Shown here one piece after another: positions 26,107 through 34,044 of a stretch of 64,000 nt of DNA; within the stretch, counting starts at the first letter, position 1; every line of letters starts with the position of its first letter. A program made the translations under genes and the position numbers. This DNA is from Comamonas koreensis (GTDB taxonomy: Bacteria > Pseudomonadota > Gammaproteobacteria > Burkholderiales > Burkholderiaceae_C). Under the pieces are notes generated by a model. That model did no database searches. It had not been told where the DNA came from and saw only the letters and a list, made by a program, of their open reading frames with translations. The stretch lies in assembly GCF_021026195.1 (NCBI RefSeq), contig NZ_JAJNCT010000009.1, forward strand, positions 404,610-468,609, written 5' to 3'.

Positions 26107-26978
26107 AGCAATCGCTGAGTTCTTTGCAGATCGACGTCGCGCGCAAACTGACGGCGCTGATGCATGCTGGCCGCTGGAGCGTGGGCGACCGCATCTCCGA
26201 CCTGCACCTGGCCGATGAGCTCAAGGTCTCGCGCACGCCAGTGCGCCAGGCGCTGATGCTGCTGACCGCCCAGGGCCTGGTGGCCTACCACCCGGGCCGG
26301 GGTTTTCGGGTCGAGCGCGTGCCCGATGGCGACGATGCGCTGGAGCAGCTGGTGCCCCCCTCCGACGCCGAGGCGCTGTACAGCCAGATCATGAACCACC
26401 GCGCCAGCGGCCAGCTGGCTGGCGAAGTCTCCGAAGCGCAGCTGGTGGAGCTGTTTGGCGTGACCCGGGGCGCCGTGCGCCGCGTGCTGATGCGCTTTGC
26501 CGCCGAGGGCCTGACCGAGCGCCTGCCCGGCCACGGCTGGCGCTTTACCGAGAGCCTGGACAACCCCCAGGCCGTGCACGAGAGCTATGACTTTCGCTTG
26601 ATCGTCGAGTGCGGCGCGCTGAAGATGGCCGGCTTTGCGCCCGATCCTGAACAGCTGCAGCAGCTGTTCCGCGAGCAGTCAGACATCTTGCAGATGCCGG
26701 TCGAGCAGCTGCGCCAGGATGTGTGGTTCAAGGCCAATGCGAATTTTCATGAAACCCTGGTGTCCTGGTCGCGCAACCGCTTTCTGATTGAGTCGGTGCG
26801 CCGGCAGAACTCGCTGCGCAAGATCTCGGAGTTTGCGCACTTCAGCCACCTGAGCGAGCAGCACATCCGCCAGGCCTGCACCGACCACCTGGGCATTCTC
26901 AAGGCGTTGAAAGAAGGCGATGCCGACTATGCCGCCGCGCTGCTGCGCCGGCATATTTCGCGCTCGGCGGAAATCTAA
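26103..26978 (+). CDS. GntR-family regulator with two winged-helix domains and FCD domain
   Basis: 291 residues from TTG 26103, behind GGGGAG at 26089-26094. The first wHTH (residues about 8-72) has LADELKVSRTPVRQALMLL and the wing HPGRGFRV. A second wHTH (about 88-148) has LVELFGVTRGAVRRVLMRF and the wing LPGHGWRF. The C-terminal FCD ligand-binding domain has the expected His residues in NFHETLVSW, DHLGIL and LRRHIS. Most FadR/FCD regulators have one wHTH, so the double head is unusual. It is divergent from the C45/ABC operon and probably controls it through the 25910-25922 palindrome. Confidence 0.8.
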   Translation: MKQSLSSLQIDVARKLTALMHAGRWSVGDRISDLHLADELKVSRTPVRQALMLLTAQGLVAYHPGRGFRVERVPDGDDALEQLVPPSDAEALYSQIMNHRASGQLAGEVSEAQLVELFGVTRGAVRRVLMRFAAEGLTERLPGHGWRFTESLDNPQAVHESYDFRLIVECGALKMAGFAPDPEQLQQLFREQSDILQMPVEQLRQDVWFKANANFHETLVSWSRNRFLIESVRRQNSLRKISEFAHFSHLSEQHIRQACTDHLGILKALKEGDADYAAALLRRHISRSAEI

Positions 26979-26987
26979 AAACAGGAC

Positions 26988-27803
26988 CTAGGTTTTTTCC
27001 AGGTCCGCCTTGGGCGCGCGCAGCTCGTTCTCGCTCATGCCCCGGCGCCAGTAGGCCACGATCAGCTGCTCCTGCTTGCCCAGGCCCAGGCTGTCCACCG
27101 CCCATGCGCGCAGCGCCTGCGCGGTCGCAAATTCGGCACCTACCCATAAAAAGCGGCTTGCGCCTGCGGTGGTGTGTGCGGCGCTCCAATCCAGTGCTTG
27201 CACGGCCTGCTGCAGCTGCTCGCCGGTACCTGCGGGTGTGCCCGCGCGGTAAAGCCAATGCCACTGCATGCCCGGAGGCAGGGGGATGTCGATCGCGTCT
27301 CGCGGGTCGGCTATCTCGCAGACCACATGGCCGCGTGTGCTGGCGGGCAGCTGTTCTGCGATGCGGGCCAGCGCGGGCAGCGCGCTGTCGTCACCGGCCA
27401 GCACCATCCAGTCGGCGATGCGGGCCGTGCGGCCACCGGGTTTGAGGATCTCGACCCGGTCGCCGACCTGCGCCTGCTGGGCCCAGCAGGCGCCGGGGCC
27501 GGCATCGGCATGCAGCAAGAAATCGATCTCCAGCCATTGCGCCTCGGCATCGAAGGCGCGCACGGTGTAGACGCGCGTGCTGCTGGCGTTGTTGCCTTGC
27601 GCATCCAGCGCCGACGGAAACACCAGGCGGCAATGGATGTTGTCGTGCTGGCAAAAGGGCGCCAGCTGCACGCCAGCAAAGCGGATGCGGCGGTAGCCGG
27701 CAGAGGGGGAGGCGAGGGAGAGAACCTGGAGCGTGGAGGGCATGCCGCAGTCTAGAGACGGTACGAGAGGGGAGGCCGCTGGACCCAAGCGGGTGGCCAG
27801 CAT
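26988..27803 (-). CDS. Second siderophore-interacting protein (ferric-chelate reductase-like)
   Basis: Up to 271 residues; an ATG at 27743 is an alternative start and neither has a strong ribosome-binding site. FAD domain features include GYRRIRFAGVQLAPFC and RVYTVRAFDAEAQWLEIDF (RxYT flavin motif). The SIP domain has WMVLAGDDSALPALARI and the C-terminal LIVAYWRRGMSENE. It is a diverged paralogue of the enzyme at 1456-2298. No Fur box was seen at its start. It is convergent with gntR; an imperfect GGACCT/AGGTCC hairpin (26984-27006) with an internal T6 run overlaps its stop. Confidence 0.8.
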   Translation of the reverse strand: MLATRLGPAASPLVPSLDCGMPSTLQVLSLASPSAGYRRIRFAGVQLAPFCQHDNIHCRLVFPSALDAQGNNASSTRVYTVRAFDAEAQWLEIDFLLHADAGPGACWAQQAQVGDRVEILKPGGRTARIADWMVLAGDDSALPALARIAEQLPASTRGHVVCEIADPRDAIDIPLPPGMQWHWLYRAGTPAGTGEQLQQAVQALDWSAAHTTAGASRFLWVGAEFATAQALRAWAVDSLGLGKQEQLIVAYWRRGMSENELRAPKADLEKT

Positions 27804-27884
27804 CGGAAGGTCTGGCGGCCATTATGCGGGCGCGCCTGACCTCCACTAGTCTCGCGCGGCGCAGCCCATGGCGCCGCTGTGGGC

Positions 27885-28874
27885 TCAGGCCTGGCTCAGG
27901 TCGAATCTGCCTGCAGGTTGTTCACCCGCCAGCACCTGCAGCAGGTTGCTGGTCGCCATCTCGGCCATCGCGTGGCGCGTCTCGTGCGTGGCCGATCCGA
28001 TATGCGGCAGCGCCACCACCTTGGCATGGGTGCGCAGGGGGGATTCGACCGGCAGCGGCTCGGTGGCAAACACATCCAGGCCGGCGGCGCGGATCTGGTC
28101 GGTGTCGAGCGCATGCAGCAACGCAGCCTCGTCGACGATCGCGCCGCGCGAACCGTTGATGACGATGGCGCTGGGCTTCATCAGCGCAAAGGCTTCGGCG
28201 CCCAGCAGGTGCTTGGTCTCGGGGGTCGACGGCACAACGGAGACGACAAAGTCTGCCTCGCGCAGCAGCGCATCGCGGGCGACATAGTGCACATGGCCGG
28301 CCAGCGCGCCCAGTTCGCTGTCGGGCACAACGCTGCGGTTGTTGTAGAGCACGCGCATGCCAAAGCCCAGCGCGGCGCGCCGGGCCAGTGCCATGCCGAT
28401 GCGGCCCATGCCCAGAATGCCCAGGGTCTTGCCATGCACATCCCAGCCAAACAGCTCCTCGCCAATATTGCGCTGCCATTGGCCGGAGCGCACATACATC
28501 GCCAGCTCCGGAATGCGGCGGCTGGTGGCCATCAGCAGTGCAAAGATGGTGTCGGCCGTCGTCTCCGTCAGCACGCCCGGCGTGTGGCACAGCGCAATGC
28601 CGCGCTCGCGCAGCGCTGCCAGCGGGTAGTTGTCCACGCCCACCGAGATGCTGGAGATCACCCGCAGCTGCGGTGCTTCATCGAGCAGCGCATCGGTGAT
28701 CGGGTAGCTCGACCCGATCAGTGCCTGGGCCTGGGGCAGCGCTGCAAAAAAGGCATCGCGCTGTGCAGCCACGCGCGGGTTGGCCACGGTCACATCGTGC
28801 GCGGCTTGCAGGCGGGCCAGCTGGTCGTCGGGCAGTTCACGAAAAACCAAAATCTGTTGGCGGGTGCTGGTCAT
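27885..28874 (-). CDS. kguD: D-2-hydroxyacid dehydrogenase, probable 2-keto-6-phosphogluconate reductase
   Basis: 329 residues from ATG 28874. Family features are clear: GKTLGILGMGRIGMALARRA (NAD(P) fold), the catalytic Arg region INGSRGAIVDEAAL, and the Glu/His pair in the segment ending LPHIGSATHETR. The family includes glyoxylate/hydroxypyruvate and 2-ketogluconate reductases. Gene order with a PfkB kinase, a TIM-barrel protein and a PtxS-like LacI regulator equals the Pseudomonas kgu operon, where KguD reduces 2-keto-6-phosphogluconate to 6-phosphogluconate. It is the last gene of the cluster, 23 bp behind the kinase gene. Confidence 0.75.
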   Translation of the reverse strand: MTSTRQQILVFRELPDDQLARLQAAHDVTVANPRVAAQRDAFFAALPQAQALIGSSYPITDALLDEAPQLRVISSISVGVDNYPLAALRERGIALCHTPGVLTETTADTIFALLMATSRRIPELAMYVRSGQWQRNIGEELFGWDVHGKTLGILGMGRIGMALARRAALGFGMRVLYNNRSVVPDSELGALAGHVHYVARDALLREADFVVSVVPSTPETKHLLGAEAFALMKPSAIVINGSRGAIVDEAALLHALDTDQIRAAGLDVFATEPLPVESPLRTHAKVVALPHIGSATHETRHAMAEMATSNLLQVLAGEQPAGRFDLSQA

Positions 28875-28897
28875 CGGTGCTCCTGGATGCGTTGAAA

Positions 28898-29848
28898 TCA
28901 ATAGCCGGCGGCGGTCAAGGCTTCGCGGGTTGGCAAGCCTTCGGAGTCGCCCAGCACCTGCACCTGCAGCGCGCCAATCCAGCAGCCGCGCTTGACGGCA
29001 TCGGCCACCGAGCGGCCATCGAGCAGGCCGCTGATGACGCCCACCGCAAAGGCATCGCCGGCGCCCACGGTGTCCACGACCTTCTCGACCGGGCAACCGG
29101 CCACATAGCCGGTACCGGCCTGGGCGTCATCGTAGTAGGCACCTTCTTCGCCGAGCTTGACGACCACCAGGCTGGCGCCCTGGTCGCGGTAGAACCGGGC
29201 CACCGCTTCGGGCGTCTTGTGGCCGGTCAGCAGCTCACCTTCGGCCAGGCCGGGGAAGACCCAGTCCGCACCAGCGGCCAGCGCATTGATCTCGCGGCGC
29301 ATCGTGGCCTCGTCCTGCCACAGGGTGGGGCGCAGGTTGGGGTCAAAGGAGATGGTGCTGCCGGCAGCGCGGGCGATCTGCAGGGTACGCTGGGCAGTGG
29401 CCAGGCTGGTCTGCGAGATCGCGGCAAACACGCCGGTGGCATGCAGGTGGCGGGCCGAGGCCAGCCAGGGCTCGTCGATGTCGGCCGGGGTCATCAGGCT
29501 GGCGGCCGAGCCCTTGCGGTGGTATTCCACCTGCGGGTCGCTGCCGTCATCGGTACGGCCCTTGATCTGGAAGCCGGTCTTCTGCGCCGGGTCCAGCACC
29601 ACATGCTCGCAGTGCACGCCTTCGCTCTTCATCTGGTTGATGAGGTAGCGCGCCATCGAATCGGCGCCCAGGCGGCTGGCCCAGTGGGTGTTGAAGCCCA
29701 GGCGCGCCAGGCCGGTGGCCACATTGATCTCGGCGCCCGCAATGCGCTTGGTGAAGAACTCGGCGTTCTCCAGCGGGCCGGCGCGGTCGGCGATCAGCAG
29801 CATCATGGCTTCGCCAAAGGTGGCGATGTCAAAGGTCTTGGTGGTCAT
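28898..29848 (-). CDS. kguK: PfkB-family sugar kinase, probable 2-ketogluconate kinase
   Basis: 316 residues from ATG 29848. Ribokinase-family motifs: FGEAMMLLI at the start, GAEINVATGLARLG (PfkB motif 1 region) and the ATP/catalytic motif DTVGAGDAFAVGVI with the catalytic Asp. By sequence alone it could be a 2-keto-3-deoxygluconate kinase (KdgK), but its neighbours (KguE-like, KguD-like, PtxS-like) favour phosphorylation of 2-ketogluconate at C6. It lies between these two genes in one transcript. Confidence 0.75.
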   Translation of the reverse strand: MTTKTFDIATFGEAMMLLIADRAGPLENAEFFTKRIAGAEINVATGLARLGFNTHWASRLGADSMARYLINQMKSEGVHCEHVVLDPAQKTGFQIKGRTDDGSDPQVEYHRKGSAASLMTPADIDEPWLASARHLHATGVFAAISQTSLATAQRTLQIARAAGSTISFDPNLRPTLWQDEATMRREINALAAGADWVFPGLAEGELLTGHKTPEAVARFYRDQGASLVVVKLGEEGAYYDDAQAGTGYVAGCPVEKVVDTVGAGDAFAVGVISGLLDGRSVADAVKRGCWIGALQVQVLGDSEGLPTREALTAAGY

Positions 29849-29894
29849 GGCCGTGTCTCTCTTGAGTGCTGGTAGCTGTTGGTTTGTCGGTGAC

Positions 29895-30701
29895 TTAGCG
29901 GGCTTGCAGTGCGGTGGCATCGCGCAGCACGGCCAGCTCCTGCTGGGTGACGGCGACGAGGTCGTCGCCGATCAGTGGGTACTCGATGGCGCGGGGTGCA
30001 TCGCTGGGCAGCGCGCGCAAAATGGCGCGCCAGGCGGCGGCCGATTCGGCCAGCGGCACTGCCACCCATTTGGTGGGCAGGCGTTGCACGCCCTTGGCAT
30101 GCACATAGGCCACGCGGCTCCCAAACAGCTGGGCCGCTTGCAGTGCGCATTCGCCCAGGTAGTGCCAGTTGCCCATGTCAAAGGTCATCGGCAGCGGCAG
30201 GCCGGCGGCATCGGCCGCGGCAAAAAAGCGCTGCAGTGCCTGCACGGTGCCGGCGGCCGTGGTCTGGTCGTTTTCGATCAGCAGGGTCAGGCCCGCGCCC
30301 TCGATGGCGCTCTTCAGCGCCGCAAAGCCCTGGGCCGAATGCGCGACCGACTCGCTGGCAAAGCCGCCGATCGACATCTTGAGCCAGGTGGCGCCCAAGG
30401 TCTGGCTGGCGGCGATCGCGTGTTGTACGGCAGCGGTGTTCAGGTTGCCGTCCATCGCAAACAGCGGCTGGGGGCAGGAGTAGACCAGGTCCAGCTGGTG
30501 GTCGCGGCCATAGGCGGCCAGCGCGGGCAGCTCTTCGGCGGGGTTCAGCAGCAGCTCTTCGCGCACTTCATAGCCATTGGCACCGGCGCGGTGCGCGAGC
30601 TGGGCAAAGTAGAGCTGGCCGTGGCGGCGCACTTCGGCATTGCCAAAGGAGGTGAGGGAGATCAGGGCGGGCGAGCCCGCGTTTTGCAAAGACAAGGCCA
30701 T
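29895..30701 (-). CDS. kguE: TIM-barrel sugar epimerase/isomerase-like protein (KguE-like)
   Basis: 268 residues from ATG 30701. It has the xylose-isomerase-like TIM barrel features: GANGYEVREELLL, metal-site Glu in LTLLIENDQTT, and MTFDMGNWHYLGE then VAYVHAKGV. In Pseudomonas, KguE is encoded first in the kgu operon and is needed for normal 2-ketogluconate use, but its reaction is not settled. Here it precedes kguK and kguD on the same strand, behind the ABC ATPase. Confidence 0.7.
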   Translation of the reverse strand: MALSLQNAGSPALISLTSFGNAEVRRHGQLYFAQLAHRAGANGYEVREELLLNPAEELPALAAYGRDHQLDLVYSCPQPLFAMDGNLNTAAVQHAIAASQTLGATWLKMSIGGFASESVAHSAQGFAALKSAIEGAGLTLLIENDQTTAAGTVQALQRFFAAADAAGLPLPMTFDMGNWHYLGECALQAAQLFGSRVAYVHAKGVQRLPTKWVAVPLAESAAAWRAILRALPSDAPRAIEYPLIGDDLVAVTQQELAVLRDATALQAR

Positions 30702-30725
30702 GGTTGTTATGGGTGTTGGCCGTTG

Positions 30726-30748
30726 GCGCCCGCCGGCCGGCGGGGCGC
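30726..30748 (-). other. GC-rich hairpin between ABC ATPase and kguE
   Basis: GCGCCCGCCGG (30726-30736) and CCGGCGGGGCGC (30737-30748) form a nearly perfect self-complementary element in the 150-bp gap between the importer ATPase and kguE. There is no U run, so it is more likely to set mRNA decay or partial termination between transporter and enzyme genes than to be a full terminator. Confidence 0.35.
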
Positions 30749-30851
30749 TAGCAGCGATCAATGAAGTCGTTGTGCACAGTCTGCGGTGGCGGCATGGGCG
30801 CTGTGCAGGCCCGGGGCGTGGCGCTGGCGCGCGCCCCGCGCCGCCACACCA

Positions 30852-31607
30852 TCAATGGTTGCTAAGGATCTGGCCCAGGAACTGCTGGGTCTTCGGGTGT
30901 TGGGGGTTGTCAAAGAACGCAGCCGGTGGGCCTTGCTCGATGATCTTGCCGTCAGCCATGAAGATCACGCGGTCAGCCACGCTGCGGGCAAAGCCCATTT
31001 CATGGGTCACGCAGAGCATGGTCATGCCGTCTTCGGCCAGGCCGATCATGGTGTCCAGCACTTCCTTGACCATCTCGGGGTCGAGGGCCGAGGTGGGCTC
31101 GTCAAACAGCATGATCTTGGGGGCCATGCACAGCGCACGGGCAATGGCCACGCGCTGCTGCTGGCCGCCCGACAGCTGGCTGGGGTACTTGTTGGCCTGG
31201 TCCGGAATGCGCACCCGCGTGAGGTAGTGCATCGCGCGTTCCTGCGCCTCGGCCTTGCTCAGGCCGCGCGAGCGCATCGGCGCCAGCATGCAGTTCTCCA
31301 CAATCGTCAGATGCGGGAACAGGTTGAACTGCTGGAACACCATGCCCACTTCCTTGCGGATGGTGTCAATGGCCTTGCTGTCACCGGTCAGGTCCGTGCC
31401 ATCCACGGTGATCTGGCCCTTCTGGATGGCTTCAAGCCGGTTGATGCAGCGGATCATCGTGGACTTGCCCGAGCCCGAAGGCCCGCAGATGACGATACGC
31501 TCGCCAGCACGCACGTCGAGGTTGATATCGGTCAGCACCTGGAAGTTGCCATACCATTTCTCGACGCCTTGGAGGCGAATGATGGGTGCTTGCGAGGGGG
31601 TCGTCAT
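30852..31607 (-). CDS. Polar-amino-acid-type ABC transporter ATP-binding protein (kgu cluster)
   Basis: 251 residues, a complete GlnQ/HisP-type NBD: Walker [10 protein letters not shown], signature [15 protein letters not shown], Walker [16 protein letters not shown], and the switch His in [10 protein letters not shown]. It works with the two permeases and binding protein encoded upstream on the same strand. Family membership normally means amino acid import, but the operon context (PtxS-like regulator upstream, kguEKD downstream) points to a sugar acid. Confidence 0.9.
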   Translation of the reverse strand: MTTPSQAPIIRLQGVEKWYGNFQVLTDINLDVRAGERIVICGPSGSGKSTMIRCINRLEAIQKGQITVDGTDLTGDSKAIDTIRKEVGMVFQQFNLFPHLTIVENCMLAPMRSRGLSKAEAQERAMHYLTRVRIPDQANKYPSQLSGGQQQRVAIARALCMAPKIMLFDEPTSALDPEMVKEVLDTMIGLAEDGMTMLCVTHEMGFARSVADRVIFMADGKIIEQGPPAAFFDNPQHPKTQQFLGQILSNH

Positions 31608-31670
31608 AAAGCAGTCGTTTTAAGATGATTGCAACACTGGCATGCCCGAGCTAAGAGACAGCCAGCAAGG

Positions 31671-31732
31671 GCCGCCCCGCAGCGGTGCTGTCGTCCCCCT
31701 TCCAGGGGGAAGGCGCGCAGCGCCTCAGGGGG
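31671..31732. repeat. GC-rich palindromic intergenic repeat (REP-like)
   Basis: Between the binding-protein and ATPase genes lies a compact element with two hairpins: CCCCC-TTCCA-GGGGG (31695-31709) and GGCGC-GCA-GCGCC (31712-31724), flanked by CCGCCCCGCAGCGG. From general knowledge, near-identical elements are scattered between genes in Comamonadaceae genomes. Only this copy was seen here. It may set the excess of binding protein over ATPase. Confidence 0.5.
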
Positions 31733-31748
31733 TAGCCCGTTCTAGGTT

Positions 31749-32540
31749 TTAGTCCAGCTTGGGCAGGTCGGCGCCCAACCACTTTTGGTACAGCTTGTTC
31801 AGCTCACCATTGGCGGTGTTCTTGGCGATGAAGGCGTTCACGGCTTCGGCCACTTCGTCCTGGCCAGGGCGCAGGGCCACGGCCATGTTCTGCTGCAGCA
31901 GCTGGAACTTGTTCTCGAACTGGCCGGCAGGGGCGCGCTTGGCGATCTGAGCGGCCACGGTCACCGAGCAGCCGATGGCATCGACCTGGCCCGACAGCAG
32001 TGCTTGCATGGCCGATGCGTCGTCGTCAAAGCGGCGGATTTGCGTGCCTTCCGGCGCAGCCTTGGTGACGGCCACGTCCTGGGTGGAGGCACGTGCCACG
32101 CCCACGCGCAGGCCCTTGAGGTTTTCCGGGCCCTTGATGGCGGTCTTGGTCGCGCCGTACAGCACGATCGATGCGGCCGAGTAAGGCTTGGAGAACAGCA
32201 CCTGCTTGGCGCGCTCGGGCGTGATGGCCAGCGAGGCGATCAGCATGTCGACCTTGTTGGTCAGCAGAAAGGGGATGCGGTTGGGGCCGGTCACGGGCAC
32301 GATGTCGGCGGTCACGCCCCATTCCTTGGCCAGCAACTTGGCCACATCGGCGTCGTAGCCGTCGGGCTGGTTGCTGCCGTTCAGGATGCCGTAGGGCGGG
32401 AAGTCCACCAGCATGCCGATGGTTATCTTGCCCTTCTTCTTCAGATCGGCCAGCGACTGGGCCGATGCGGTCAGGGGCAACAGGGCGCTGGCAGCCAGGG
32501 CGGCAGCAGCGGAGGTGAAAGTGCGGCGGGAAATCTGCAT
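31749..32540 (-). CDS. ABC transporter substrate-binding protein (family 3), candidate 2-ketogluconate/sugar-acid binder
   Basis: 263 residues. ATG 32540 is chosen since AGGAG is then 8 bases upstream; ATG 32546 is only 2 from it. An export signal with SRRTFTS suggests Tat or Sec export. Family 3 features: KITIGMLVDFPPYGI, GYDADVAKLLAKEWG and SLAITPERAKQVLFSKPY. By-eye alignment to GlnH/HisJ keeps the Arg that binds the ligand carboxylate (Arg110) but puts Ser192 (VDAIGCSVTV) where those proteins have the Asp that binds the alpha-amino group. This fits a carboxylate without an amino group, such as 2-ketogluconate. Confidence 0.85.
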   Translation of the reverse strand: MQISRRTFTSAAAALAASALLPLTASAQSLADLKKKGKITIGMLVDFPPYGILNGSNQPDGYDADVAKLLAKEWGVTADIVPVTGPNRIPFLLTNKVDMLIASLAITPERAKQVLFSKPYSAASIVLYGATKTAIKGPENLKGLRVGVARASTQDVAVTKAAPEGTQIRRFDDDASAMQALLSGQVDAIGCSVTVAAQIAKRAPAGQFENKFQLLQQNMAVALRPGQDEVAEAVNAFIAKNTANGELNKLYQKWLGADLPKLD

Positions 32541-32584
32541 GCTCATGTCTCCTAGTAGAAAATTCAAGCGACGACCAAAAAGGT

Positions 32585-33238
32585 TCAACGCGCCAGGGCC
32601 TTGGCTTGGCGCTTCTCGAGCCGGCCTGCCCACAGCGACAGCGGCCAGCACAGGATGAAGTAAACGGCACCGACGACACCGAACACCAGCATGGGCTGGA
32701 AGGTGGCGTTGTTGATGATCTGGCCGGCGCGCGTGATCTCGGTAAAGCCGATGATGGCTGCCAGCGAGGTGCCCTTGATGATCTGCACCAGGTAGCCCAC
32801 GGTGGGGGCCACGGCAATCTTCATCGCCTGGGGCAGCACGACGGCGCGCATGCGCCAGTAGTAGGACAGCGACAGCGCATCGGCCGCTTCCCACTGGCCG
32901 CGTGGCACGGCCTGGATACAGCCGCGCCAGATTTCACCGAGGAACGCGCCGCTGTTCAGAATCAGCGCAGCAGCCGCTGCAATCCAGGGGTTGATCTCAA
33001 AGCCCAGAATGGGCGCGCCAAAGAACACCAGGAACAGCTGCAGCAGCAGTGGCGTGCCCTGAAAAATCTGGGTAAAGGCGGTAGCAATGCCGCGCGCCAG
33101 GCCGTTCTCTGACGTGCGCGACAGCGCAATCACCAGGCCCACCAGGGCGCCGCCGATAAAGGCGATCAGGGACAGGGCCACGGTCCACTTGGCCGCTTCC
33201 ACGATGAACCACAACTCGGGCCAACCAAAAGTACGCAT
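32585..33238 (-). CDS. ABC transporter permease, polar-amino-acid type
   Basis: 217 residues of the HisM/GlnP family. It begins with the typical WTVALSLIAFIGGALVGLVI span, then GTPLLLQLFLVFFGAPILGF, and has the EAA-like loop SLSYYWRMRAVVLPQAMKIA and ends KRQAKALAR. Four to five membrane spans are predicted. It is 16 bp behind a second permease of the same type, with which it should form a heterodimeric channel. Confidence 0.9.
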   Translation of the reverse strand: MRTFGWPELWFIVEAAKWTVALSLIAFIGGALVGLVIALSRTSENGLARGIATAFTQIFQGTPLLLQLFLVFFGAPILGFEINPWIAAAAALILNSGAFLGEIWRGCIQAVPRGQWEAADALSLSYYWRMRAVVLPQAMKIAVAPTVGYLVQIIKGTSLAAIIGFTEITRAGQIINNATFQPMLVFGVVGAVYFILCWPLSLWAGRLEKRQAKALAR

Positions 33239-33254
33239 TTCTTGTTCTCCGAGT

Positions 33255-33926
33255 TCAGCGACGGTCTGGGTAGTTCAAGGCCATCTGGTAGATGAGCTTG
33301 AACAGCAGGTTGAAGGCCAGCGACAGCAGCAGGTAGATGGCGGCTACGACGATGTAGACCTCAAAGCTGCGGAAGGTCTCGGACTGGATATTGGCGGCGA
33401 CCGAGGTCAGGTCGTCGGCCGAGATCACGGACACCACAGCCGAGCTCAGCATCAGCAAGATGAACTGGCTGGTCAGCGCCGGGTAGATGGTCTTGAGCGC
33501 GGGCTTGAGGATCACGAAGCGGAAGATTTCCCAGCGCTTCAGATCCAGCGCCAGGCCGGCTTCGATCTGGCCCTTGGGGATGGATTCGATGCCGGCGCGG
33601 ATGATCTCAGTCGCATAGGCGCCCAGGTTGACCACCATGGCCACCAGTGCGGCGGTTTGCGGCGACCAGCGCAGGCCCACGGCCGGCAACGCAAAGAAGA
33701 AGAAAAACAACTGCACCAGAAAGGGCGTGTTGCGGATCAGCTCGATGTAGGCATTGATGACAAAGCGCAGCGGCGCCGGGCCCGAGGTCTTGCCCCAGGC
33801 GCAGACGATTGCGACGGCCAGGCCGATGATCATGGCGAGAAAGGACAGCTGGATGGTCACCCAGGTGCCCTGCAATAGCTGCGGCCAGGCTGCCAAGACC
33901 TGGTCGAATTGGAACGTGTAGTTCAT
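33255..33926 (-). CDS. ABC transporter permease, polar-amino-acid type (first gene of kgu transcript)
   Basis: 223 residues of the same permease family: GTWVTIQLSFLAMIIGLAVA, NTPFLVQLFFFFFALPAVG and the loop EAGLALDLKRWEIFRFVILK. It is the first gene behind the PtxS-type operator at 33943-33956, which lies only 17 bp upstream of the ATG, so repression by the LacI-type regulator encoded next door should affect the whole importer-kguEKD transcript. Confidence 0.9.
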   Translation of the reverse strand: MNYTFQFDQVLAAWPQLLQGTWVTIQLSFLAMIIGLAVAIVCAWGKTSGPAPLRFVINAYIELIRNTPFLVQLFFFFFALPAVGLRWSPQTAALVAMVVNLGAYATEIIRAGIESIPKGQIEAGLALDLKRWEIFRFVILKPALKTIYPALTSQFILLMLSSAVVSVISADDLTSVAANIQSETFRSFEVYIVVAAIYLLLSLAFNLLFKLIYQMALNYPDRR

Positions 33927-33942
33927 GGCGATGCGGCGCGTT

Positions 33943-33956
33943 TGAAACCGGTTTCA
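33943..33956. promoter_or_regulatory. PtxS-type operator TGAAACCGGTTTCA
   Basis: A perfect 14-bp palindrome with the central CCGG typical of LacI-family operators. The sequence equals, as far as recalled, the palindrome reported for Pseudomonas PtxS. It lies 17 bp upstream of the first importer gene and downstream of the LacI-family gene. Confidence 0.8.
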
Positions 33957-33993
33957 GTAGCGCCGCAGTTTAACGGAAGGTTACGGAACGATT

Positions 33994-34011
33994 ACTAGGG
34001 TTTGCCCTAGT
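33994..34011 (-). other. Perfect hairpin between ptxS stop and importer operon
   Basis: ACTAGGG-TTTG-CCCTAGT forms a perfect 7-bp stem with a 4-base loop. An additional weak AACGC/GCGTT pair around a T-rich loop lies at 34021-34039. Together they may terminate the ptxS transcript before the importer operon, although no run of U follows the main stem. Confidence 0.35.
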
Positions 34012-34044
34012 TTGGTGCGTAACGCCTTTTTTAAGCGTTGTAAA

